Part shown: one piece after another, positions 34,596 to 44,266 of the stretch
Numbering within the stretch: the stretch's first letter is position 1
Layout of the letters: the number at the start of each line of letters is the position of its first letter
Assembly: GCA_014529385.2 (NCBI GenBank)
Contig: CM043948.1
Location: 25,042,451 to 25,106,450 of the forward strand
Length of the DNA stretch: 64,000 nt
Reading direction: 5' to 3'
From: Adiantum capillus-veneris
Taxonomy: Eukaryota; Streptophyta; Polypodiopsida; Polypodiales; Pteridaceae
Made by a program: the position numbers and the translations under genes
The notes under the pieces: model-generated
What the model saw: the letters and a program-made list of their open reading frames with translations, nothing else
Database searches by the model: none
What the model was told of the DNA's origin: nothing

Positions 34596-34602
34596 GACGC
34601 AA

Positions 34603-37350
34603 ATGAAGAATCTTCTCTCACCTCCACCAAAGAGGCCTCCTAACCCTAAAAACTCCCATCGTGTAGTCCACAATAAGAAAACCCTCCCTTTGGCAAGAGC
34701 CTCTCATGAAGAGGGTTTTCATCAACCCTTCAAAAAACCTAAACCCTCCTCCCCGGGAATCCTCCCTTTTCTCTATACCCCTTGTAAACCACCATTGAGC
34801 TCCTCCTCCTCTAAGAAAACCCTTTTTCTCCTCCCCCCTCTCCCAACCCCACCTATATTCTTCCCCTTTTGAAAACACCTAACTATGCTTTGGGCCCTTC
34901 TTCCTCCACCACCCCTTTCCCTCACCCTCCGCATCCCCACCCAAAGCATAATCTCCCTTGTAAACCAAGAGGGTCAAAAAACTTGCAATGGAGGAGGAAG
35001 AAATAGGCTTTGAGCACCCTTCCTCTTGGGTCAACTTGCTCTTCTCCCATTCCCCTCTCTATCCTTATCTTTGGACCCCTCCTCCATGTAACTTCTCTTT
35101 TCTCCCTCTCTCTTGCCATAATTTTAGAGAAAGGTCTAAATATTGGCTCCCCCTCACCAACCCCCCTCTCTATAAAATCTTAGCCTTGGGTAAGCAAACA
35201 CTTTTTACCTTAGAGCATAAGATTACTAACCTCTCCTTTCACAACCTTGCCAATCGCTCTATCTCATCCTCGGAGCGTACAGTGTTAGGCCTAGGACTTA
35301 ACTACATTCCCCCCTCCCCTCCTCCACCTTCTTCCGGGGCATACTCCAACCTCGAAAGAAGCTTACAACTCAATTTTTTTTCAAAGAAGCGTCGGAATCG
35401 ATCTTTTGCACTCGAAGCATGATATGATTGTGATCGCCTCAAGCTAACCACTTTTTCTATTCTACATTTAAAACTTCTTTGTTCTCTTTTTGTTTTCTCT
35501 CTCTCTCTCTCTCTCTCTCTCCCCCTGCTAAAACTCTGTAGAACCAATTGAACATCTCATGAAGCGCATTGCTCTTTTTTCTTCCACCTCCATGTCGTGT
35601 ATTTTAAAAATGCACTGCTTTTGCTTGATAGTGTGAGCGCTCCATCCCTTGGCTGCTCCAAATGCCTAATGAACCATAAGTGTCGAGGAAAAAAGCACTA
35701 TGTGCAAAAAGAATGTGCTGAAAAAAAAGAAATTTTTGTTTTGCATACAGATGTATTTGGCTCCCTCGTTCTCCTTCCTTTTCTCTCCCTAACCCCTCTT
35801 GGAACCCTCCCTCTCACTCCACCACCTTGAGGATGGCTTTTGATTATACTTTCTCTCGTTTGAAACCCCTCCTTAGTCATCTTTCTCCTTTCCTTCCCAA
35901 AACCCTATTGATGAACGCCATCTCTTCTCTAAAAAATGATCATAAAATTTTTGATTAAACCGGCCGACAAAAACCTTGGCCCCGTCATTCTCTCACAATC
36001 TTGGTACACTAAAGAGGCACTACGCCATCTCCTAGACCCTCTCACCTACTCTCCCATCGCTACCCCTCCTTTGCCCTTTGTGCAATCCACTCTTCTTGCA
36101 TTGTTATGAACTTTCATCTCCTACCTTCCAAAGAGAGAGCGTTCATCCTCTCCTCTTCCCATGCCCCTCCCAAACCTTGTCCCTTCTTCCTTCAACCGAT
36201 CCTTGTAGGCCGCCCTATTTGTTCCTAAAAGGGTTATATCCTAGAAAATGCCTCGAAGTGGCTACATGTACAACTCTTCCCCATTCTCTGAGCCAAAAAG
36301 CAACACCTCAAGGACTCTCATTCTCTCATCTTAGACTTAGACTCTATCCCCTTCTCCCCCCATGTCACTCTCTTTACCTTTGATGTTGAATCCTTGTACC
36401 CTAGCATTCCTATCCAGGAGGGGCTTAACACTCTGAAAAACTCTATTCTTGGCTTCTTTCCATTTCCCAAGATCCACTTCATTCTTTCCCTTGCCTCTCT
36501 CATTCTCAACCATCACTACATCTCGTTTAAAGGTAAATTCTGGCATCAGGGCAAAGGAACCGCTATGGGGTCTAACTTTGCGGTAGTGTACGCCTGTCTT
36601 TTTCTTTGCTCTTTGGAAGAAGGTGGGAAACGTTTTTCTTCCCCTTTGCTCCTGTAGTTTAAGAGGTTCATAGACGACGCTTTTGGTGTATGGGAAGGCC
36701 CCCCCGCCATCCTAGAAAAACACCTCCTTGAGTATGGGCATCCTCTCCAAGAGCATATAAAGATCACCCCCTTCATCTCCTCGTAGGAAGCCTTTATCTT
36801 GGACATACATTTTTTTAAAGGGCCCTCCTTTTTCTCTAAGGGGATTTTAGACACACACTGCTACAAGAAACCTCTTAACTCTTACAACTACATCTCGTGG
36901 CAATCTTGGCACCCCACCCACTAGAAAATTACCTTTATCTTATCAAAGCTCAAGAGGTATATCATTAGGGAAAACTCCCTTGAGGGATTTATCTCCATAC
37001 ACAACCTCTTATTCCATCGGCTGAGGGCCAAAGGATACCCGATGCCTTTTTTGAAAGCATGTTTTTTGTTTGTAACCTATGCATCCAGGCCCAATCTCCT
37101 TCTTAAGGGTAACCACAATAATGCCCCACCTTCCATTGTCAAAATCCCCTTTTCACCCTTCACCCGCAAACTCAACCTAGCCCGCTCCATTAACCAACCT
37201 CTTTCTAAACTTCTTGTAAAAAACTCTGAACTCCCCCCTATTTCCAAACCGATCATCTGTTGGCTTAATGCACCAAATCTGGGCAATCTTCTCTCAGATA
37301 GGAACCCCTCCTCCCCTTCCCCTTGTCGTTACCTCCCCTCTATTCCTTAA
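34603..37350 (+). pseudogene. Penelope-like reverse transcriptase, copy 1, broken
   Basis: The N-terminal frame starts at 34603 and is Pro/Lys-rich. Frame 34988-35422 includes NRSISSSERTVLGLGLNYIP, the element's LS-x-x-E-x-x-x-L-x-x-GLNF/YxP motif. RT motifs follow in shifting frames: ILENASKWL, LFTFDVESLYPSIPIQEGL (36369-36424), WHQGKGTAMGSNFAVVYACL, KRFIDDAFGVWE with the catalytic F-I-D-D (36661 on), FILDIHFFKG and NAPNLGNLLSDR near the end. This set is diagnostic of Penelope-like elements rather than LTR or LINE RTs. A 369 bp insertion (35390-35758), stops and shifts inactivate it. No GIY-YIG endonuclease was recognised downstream. Confidence 0.85.
35390..35758. other. 369 bp insertion in Penelope RT copy 1
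   Basis: Copy 2 runs directly from TTCAAAGAAG to GGCTCCCTC, while copy 1 has 369 extra bases there. The insert includes a CT run (about 35500-35520) and a plus-strand frame with CSKCLMNHKCRGKKHYVQKEC. I saw no target duplication or transposon ends. Confidence 0.75.
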
Positions 37351-37922
37351 ACTTTCACCCCCCCCCCCCTTTTCTTGTACCTCCTTTAAGCATAGTACCC
37401 ACCATACCACCCTCATCCTACTCCATACTTTTTTTTTTGTCATTGTTCCCCCTCCGCGTACTCCATACTTTTGGTCATATTTTCCCCCCCCATACCACCC
37501 TCCTCTTGCTCCATAAACTTTTGGGTCCAAGTCCCTTTCTCTTTGTACCCCCCCACTTAATCACTCTTTACCTCCCTCTTTTCCTCCTTTTTTTACCCCA
37601 TTAAAAGAGCTAATCCCTCTCTATTAATGTGGTCTCCCACTCTTTAAACCATGTACCTACCTTGGGAACCTCTCTTCTCTCAAGTGGATGCTTATTTAAA
37701 CCCTCTTACTCCTCTTGTATGGTTGACACCACTGAAGAGCTAATTGCGAAACGTGTTTGGTGTTTAGCCTATTTTTGCAAGATCTCCTGCCCCTTCCCCA
37801 CTTCTCTACACGCTAGAGAACTTCTTCTCTATCCTCTCTCTCATCTCTCTTTATTTGGCAAAGAATACGTGTCGCTCGCTTAGTTTTATAGCTAGTCAAG
37901 TTTCCTCCTTGGCTTTCATAAA
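37351..37922 (+). other. C/T-rich tail of Penelope unit 1
   Basis: Strongly pyrimidine-rich sequence with several poly-C and poly-T runs. An 84-codon frame at 37629-37883 has scattered Cys and Tyr, but I cannot identify a GIY-YIG motif. No gene supported. Confidence 0.5.
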
Positions 37923-39670
37923 GATTTGTATGCATGCCAAAAGCTACCCTTCTTCTTGAAATCTAATGGCGATACGAGAGAGAAAGTTTTCTCTCTTGAC
38001 TCTCGCTTCTCCTTGCTTGCTTCAAAGCTGCTACTACCTACTTGCTCTCTTTCAATGCCGGAGAAACCACATGTGTGTGTTTGTGTGTTGAGTACACACA
38101 CTCTCTCGTGCTCCTTTGCGACTTCTCGCTCTCTCTATAACACTCCTTCCAAAAACCCAAACACTAGCTCTTGGCTACCTCTTGCAAATTTTCAATGCTA
38201 TGTTGTTTTGTGAATCAACGTTACTATGGATTGCTTGCTTAGCACTACGCAAAAGAAATCTAATCTTCCAACCTTATCATCAAAGCTCACCAACGCTACT
38301 GTATTGCAGTTCACACCATTAAAATTTCCTTGCTTCTAGCGCTATCTAAAAATTTAGAGATTCACCAACATTGTCTTAAATTTGCATCATAGAGTTGCTT
38401 CACGATTCCAAGGATTCCTCCTTTGCAGAGTGTCAAGCTCCAATCTACACATTAAGGCTCAAAGTTTAACTTGTATCAAAGTCCATGAACGCACCACCAA
38501 GAGCGGATCCAGGAGGTGCCGTAGCTCTGATACCACTTGTGGGCGTTGCACGGGAGTATGTGTGTGCAAGTGCAAGTGTGAGGTGCAGTAGTATGAAGGT
38601 GTTTGGTGGAGCTCTCGAAGAGATAATTTCTCAGCGCTCCTTATTCTTCCATCTATCCAAAGAATAAGAGACGTGGTTAGTAATGATGGGTGGCCAATCA
38701 CTTGGCCCGAACCCCAACAATGAGCTCAATTGAGAGTGATGTATGCTCACGTGGAAGCTCAAAAGAGTGTGTGGAAGATAGTGTGTAGATGAAGAACCCT
38801 AAAAATGTGCGTGTTGCTTCAGAATCTCTATCGGTATTGCAGATCCACCCTACACCGTTGATGAAGTTGCCATGCCCAACTTCCCCGAGCACACCCCACT
38901 CTCCCCCATCCCTTGTAACACTCGAAGCCCTCCCTAGCTAATGCAATATGCGTAGATTTGACAAATGAACGCAAAGCTCAAGGGTTCAATGAGCATATAC
39001 TACAACCCACTGCTATGAGTATTGAAAAAGAAATCAAACTTGAGAGAAGAAGAGAATTACAAATACATTTGATATGTTAATATTTCCTATATTGAATGGA
39101 CAAGCATTGTGCATACTTGCTGTATTAATTAGAATCTTCACAGATTCCTTGCTCCATGCTCTAGACCTAGAGGATGCCCATTTAACGTTTGAAGCCAAGG
39201 AACCCAAGTATCGATCTTGTCCATGATAGACTTCGCTTCCAAGTCTATTGCCATATCCAACCTGCTCGGTGTGCTTTCATGACTGCAAGGACACCCTTTT
39301 CAATTAAAAAGAATTATTATCATAGTGTCATGAATGTTGCGCATGTGTCTTGGAGCTCCGTTATCCACCCATTGACCTTGCCTCACTAGCACCACCCCTT
39401 GCACCTGCGCAACACGTGCTGCTTACATCTTCTTGCCCCACCTTGCACGGCTCCAAGCTTCCTTTTCCCATCGAGGAGCACCTCTTTACAGAGAACATCT
39501 CTCCTGATTCTTGCTATACAAAGAGTTCCAGAATCGTGACTCCATACTCATGCCAAGCATTGAAATGGGCAATGTTTTAAGTCTTTCCAAAGTTCCCTTG
39601 TTTTCATAGCGCTACATCATGAATTTCCTCCTTTGCATTTTATTGGCTTTCTAAAACAAGCCTTAAAAAA
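37923..39670 (+). repeat. Leader of duplicated unit, copy 2
   Basis: Matches 32599-34354 with scattered substitutions and short indels. Carries the same GCTCTGATACCA primer-site-like motif at about 38525-38536. Confidence 0.8.
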
Positions 39671-39671
39671 A

Positions 39672-39940
39672 CAGAGTTAGATGTACATAATATTTTATTA
39701 TTTTCTATATTTATTGGACGTGCATATTTCATGTGAAACAACGATTTTTTTTTTTGGCCAAGCTCACAACTGTAAAAGAATGTGAAACAACGAGATCTTT
39801 TTTTTTTTGTGCCAAACGCACAAAACTGTGAGTGAATGTATTAAAATCTCCATAAAGAATATATCGTTATCTCAAGCTCACATCCTTGAGCGATCCCTCA
39901 ATCTCACATCCTTGAGGGATCGCTCGATACATCAAGAAAC
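39672..39940 (+). repeat. pLTR-like segment, copy 2
   Basis: Same segment as 34355-34595, longer because of a short internal duplication near 39880-39920. Confidence 0.75.
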
Positions 39941-39946
39941 CACGCA

Positions 39947-41723
39947 AATGAAGAATCTTCTCTCACCTCCACCTAAGAGGCCTCCTAACCCTAAAAACTC
40001 CCATCGTGTAGTCCACAATAAGAAAACCCTCCCTTTGGCAAGAGCCTCTCATGAAGGCGGTTTTCATCAACCCTTCAAAAAACCTAAACCCTCCTCCCGG
40101 GGAATGCTTCCTGCTCCCTATACCCCTTGTAAACCACCATTGAGCTCCTCCTCCTCCAACAAAACCCTTATTCTCCTCCCCCCTCTCCCAACCCCACCTA
40201 TATCCCTCCCCTTTTGAAAACACCTAACTATCCTTTGGGCCCTTCTTCCTCCTCCACCCCTTTCCCTCACCCTCCGCATCCCCACCCAAAGCATAGTCTC
40301 CCTTGTAAACCAAGAGGGTCAAAAAACTTGCAATGGAGGAGGAAGAAATAGGCTTTGAGCACCCTTCCTCTTGGGTCCACTTGCTCTTCTCCCATTCCCC
40401 TCTCTATCCTTATCTTTGGACCCCTCCTCCATGTAACTTCTCTTTTCTCCCCTCTCTTGCCATAATTTTAGAGAAAGGTCTAAATATTGGCTCCCCCTCA
40501 CCAACCCCCCGCTCTATAAAATCTTAGCCTTGGGTAAGCAAACACTTTTTACCTTAGAGCATAAGATTTCTAACCTCTCCTTTCACAACCTTGCCAATCG
40601 CTCTATCTCATCCTCGGAGCGTAGAGTGTTAGGCCTAGGACTTAACTACATTCCCCCCTCCCCTCCTCCACCTTCTTCTTCTATCTTCGGGGCATACTCC
40701 AACCTTGAAAGAAGCTTACAACTCAAACTTTTTTTCAAAGAAGGGCTCCCTCTTTCTCCTTCCTTTTCTCTCCCTAACCCCTCTTGGAACCCTCCCTCTC
40801 ACTCCACCACCTTGAGGATGGCTTTTGATTGTACTTTCTCTCGTTTGAAACCCCTCCTTAGTCATCTTTCTCCTTTCCTTCCCAAAACCCTATTGATGAA
40901 CGCCATCTCTTCTCTAAAAAATGATCATAAAATTTTGATTAAACCGGCCGACAAAAACCTTGGCCCCGTCATTCTCTCACAATCTTGGTACACTAAAGAG
41001 GCACTACGCCATCTCCTAGACCCTCTCACCTACTCTCCCATCGCTACCCCTCCTTTGCCCTTTGTGCAATCCACTCTTCTTGCATTGTTACGAACTTTCA
41101 TCTCCTACCTTCCAAAGAGAGAGCGTTCATCCTCTCCTCTTCCCATGCCCCTCCCAAACCTTGTCCCTTCTTCCTTCAACCGATCCTTTTAGGCCGCCCT
41201 ATTTGTTCCTAAAAGGGTTATATCCTAGAAAATGCCTCAAAGTGGCTACATGTACAATTCTTCCCCATTCTCTGAGCCAAAAAGCAACACCTCAAGGACT
41301 CTCATTCTCTCATCTTAGACTTAGCCTCTATCCCCTTGTCCCCCCATGTCACTCTTTTTACCTTTGATGTTGAATCCTTGTACCCTAGCATTCCTATCCA
41401 GGAGGGGCTTAACGCTCTGAAAAACTCTATTCTTGGCTTCTTTCCATTTCGCTTGCCTCTTGCCTCTCTCATTCTCAATCATCACTACATCTCGTTTAAA
41501 GGTAAATTTTGGCATCAGGTCAAAGGAATCGCTATGGGGTCTAACTTTGCGGTAGTGTACGCCTGTCTTTTTCTTTGTTCTTTGGAAGAAGGTGGGAAAC
41601 TTTTTTCTTCCCCTTCTCTCCTGTACTTTAAGAGGTTCATAAATGATGCTTTTGGTGTATGGGAATGCCCCCGCGCCATCCTAGAAAAACACCTCCTTGA
41701 GTATGGGCATCCTCTCCAAGAGC
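39947..41723 (+). pseudogene. Penelope-like reverse transcriptase, copy 2, truncated
   Basis: Frame 40530-41192 (220 codons) is the best-preserved piece: NRSISSSERRVLGLGLNYIP, then HKILIKPADKNLGPVILSQS, the KPADK motif typical of Penelope RTs. After a stop, VTLFTFDVESLYPSIPIQEG and KGIAMGSNFAVVYACLF are in frame 41336-41731. The catalytic site reads KRFINDAFGVWE: the first Asp of the pair is Asn. The sequence is cut 12-15 codons later, removing the C-terminal third. Clearly dead. Confidence 0.85.
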
Positions 41724-41966
41724 AGAGTTAGATGTACATAATATTTTATTATTTTCTATATTTATTGGACGTGCATATTTCATGTGAAACAACTTTTTTT
41801 TTTTTTGGCCAAGCTCACAACTGTAAAAGAATGTGAAACAACGAGATCTTTTTTTTTTTGTGCCAAACTCACTACTTTGAGTGAATGTATTAAAATCTTC
41901 GTAAAGAATATATCGTTATCTCAAGCTCACATCCTTGAGGGATCGCTCGATACATCAAGAAACTAT
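41724..41966 (+). repeat. pLTR-like segment, copy 3 (alone)
   Basis: Starts AGAGTTAGATGTAC right at the truncated end of RT copy 2 and ends CATCAAGAAAC, after which it parts from copies 1 and 2. It closes the array on the right. Confidence 0.8.
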
Positions 41967-42795
41967 GGGGTGCTTGACAAAGGCGAGCCATAATTTGTAT
42001 TCCGCTGCATACCTTTAGCGGACATGATGGCAAGAATTACACGATTCCACTCATCCGAGTTCTTCCTTTTCCCAATAGCCAAAATCGCTTCCCTGCTGTG
42101 CTTGCACAATACATATATTTGGGTAACAAAAGTGAGGAAAGAGCAAATCTAAGCAAGTGATGTGATTTACTCTATTTTTGGCTTTCTAAAACAAGCCTTA
42201 TTAAAGGACTGGATATTAACCATCATTTTGTTTTTGCAAATATCACAATATGTGAGAGGTTATATTAATTACCGCAAAAAAGGTAATGGTTCCCAAATCC
42301 TGCTTGAAGAGCTAAGGGGACCAATAATTTATAGAGTTGTGAAAATATCAAATGCAACTAGAAAGAATTAAAACCGGTTAAAAGAGTTTTATGGAAAAAC
42401 AACACCAAAGACTCGATGCCCTAGTAGTGGGCTAGATGGGAGGCGGTTGTGAGATCAGTAGAGCAAGCCCTATTACTCATGCGGAGGCCTAGTGTGCCAA
42501 GTTTGGGGTAGCAATCACAAAGAAAGACCATGTATGGGCTATTATGACAAAGGATGTGATGGACAACACTAAATTGTGCTCTCAAGGTGGCCAATGGAAA
42601 GTGCTTCAAGTGCACGATATGTTGCTTGCCCCTTGGTGGTTTGGCATGAGACTTGGGGGCACAATGGGTGAGCTAATTAGGAAATGCAATAGAGCAATGG
42701 AGGCCTTGGAATGGGGAGAGAGAACAAGGTATTTTCACAACTCTATAACTTATTGGTCCCCTTAGCTATCTAAGGCGGAAAGCATCCTACTAAAC
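41967..42795. other. Unassigned sequence right of the Penelope array
   Basis: Non-coding by eye. Contains GGCTTTCTAAAACAAGCCTT at 42180-42199, which also occurs just before the pLTR-like segments at 34327-34346 and 39645-39664. A 73-codon plus frame at 42544-42765 shows no known motif. Confidence 0.45.
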
Positions 42796-43290
42796 CAATA
42801 AAGAATTGAATAAAGTACCATGCTCAAATTGAGGCATGGCCACAAATATTCCAAAGGAGATCAAAACCAGGCTTTCCACAAGGAGCCCCAACCTTGTATG
42901 CATCATATAATCAAAGTCCTGATGATGAGAGTTACCCTATTAACCATCGTTTTAAAACAAGCCATAGAGGAGAAGCATGAAAGGTAGTTTATCTCTAAGT
43001 GTTTCACATGTGTTCTTGAATAGCTAAGGGGACCAATAAACTATAGAGTTGTGAAAATAGCTAAAGTTCTTTCTTAGCAAAGGATTGAATAAATGACCAT
43101 GCTCAAATTTAGGCATGGTCACAAATATTCCAAAGGAGACCGATGACCACGCTTTTCACAAGGAGCCCCAACCTCGCATACATCATATCATCAAAGTCCT
43201 GATGGCGAGAGTTATGCTATTAACCATCCTTTTAAAACAAGCCTTAAGGTAGTTCATCTCTAAGTGTTTCACATGTGTCTATCAAGTGGA
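42796..43290. repeat. Tandem duplication, ~280 bp period
   Basis: 42796-43018 and 43077-43281 share CACAAATATTCCAAAGGAGA, CACAAGGAGCCCCAACCT and CATCTCTAAGTGTTTCACATG-like sequence. The AGCTAAGGGGACCAATAA segment between them (about 43020) also occurs at about 42310, suggesting a third partial unit. Confidence 0.8.
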
Positions 43291-43449
43291 GTTTCAAAGA
43301 ATTGAGACTAAAGTAAATCATGTGAAGTGTGGGGTCTTCACTCTAAGAGCTACCATCCAAAGTTTCATTTAACATGTCTTGAGTTCAACTCTCCTCGTCG
43401 AATGGATCTTTAAGGTCTCTTGGCATAGTTTCCTATGATGCTAAAACAA

Positions 43450-43604
<155 letters not shown>

Positions 43605-43831
43605 ATTTATTTCTTGGCGAACACACCTCGATCAAATATCCAACATTTACATTGAACAACATTAAAAGACGGCAATAACAAACCCATATAGACTAATATT
43701 AAAAGGGTTAAAAGTACACATTCTAATACAACAACTACAGTAAGATAGATATGGACCACAAAAAATCGGTACAATAAACCCATATGGTGTCAAGGGCTTA
43801 CTTCTCTAGCACTAGCAAAGAAATGTGAAAT

Positions 43832-44266
43832 CTAGTTGTCCTTATCACTAGTGTCATTGCTCTCATTGTTGGCTTTGTTGTTGTCATTGTTGGCTCCATT
43901 GGATTGTCCTTGCACAACAATGTATGTTATCCACACTTCTACCCAAGTTTCCACATGTCGTTCGAAGGCTACACACTCTTGTAGGTTGCGATAACTATGT
44001 TATCCCCAAATCATGATTGGATTGTTGGCAATAGCGGTAACTTTCTCAATATCCCCTTCGGTTAAATGTGACGTTGTGGCATCATTGACTGCACGGAAAG
44101 CATTCGTGTAGTTGTGTGCACTTTGTGATGAGCATAAATTATTCATAGCATACACATTGTTGAGAATGTAATTAGCATGCACGTTGTTGTGATGGGGGTC
44201 AACATGGGGGAAGGGGGGGGCAGGTGGCCCACACTGATCATGTTGTCTGCTGTTTCCCCTCGGCAT
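43832..44266 (-). pseudogene. Unknown ~144-codon ORF with one in-frame stop
   Basis: The frame starts MPRGNSRQHDQCGPPAPPFP at 44266. It is open for 88 codons, has a TAA after NNPIMIWG, then stays open in the same frame (YRNLQECVAFERHVETWVEV, then an Asn-rich end NGANNDNNKANNESND) to a TAG at 43832. The composition does not change across the stop, so it looks like one protein broken by one mutation. I do not recognise a family. The N-terminal part could suit a small retroelement gag or a captured gene. Confidence 0.45.

Larger units (their letters stand above)
32599..37922 (+). mobile_element. Penelope-like element unit 1 (with 1.75 kb leader)
   Basis: This ~5.3 kb unit is repeated in direct orientation from 37923. 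It holds a leader (32599-34354), a ~240 bp repeat segment (34355-34595), a Penelope-like RT region (34603-37350) and a C/T-rich tail (37351-37922). The unit starts at GATTTGTATGCATGCC in both copies, with different sequence to the left. Whether the leader belongs to the element or to an older LTR remnant caught in the duplication is unresolved. Confidence 0.75.
37923..41723 (+). mobile_element. Penelope-like element unit 2, 3'-truncated
   Basis: Second copy of the unit at 32599, offset by about 5.32 kb. It follows unit 1 through leader, pLTR-like segment and RT region, then stops after CATCCTCTCCAAGAGC, inside RT, where a third pLTR-like piece starts. It lacks the 369 bp insertion and has a small extra duplication of CTCACATCCTTGAG at about 39880-39920. 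Confidence 0.8.

Noticed and set aside
34355-34600. Possible hammerhead ribozyme in the pLTR-like segment
   Set aside because: GAAAC words and a small hairpin are present, but no CTGATGA core on either strand fits the required spacing.
37268-37604. Pro/Leu/Phe-rich plus-strand ORFs after the Penelope RT
   Set aside because: They come from C/T-rich low-complexity sequence, and no GIY-YIG or other domain could be placed there.
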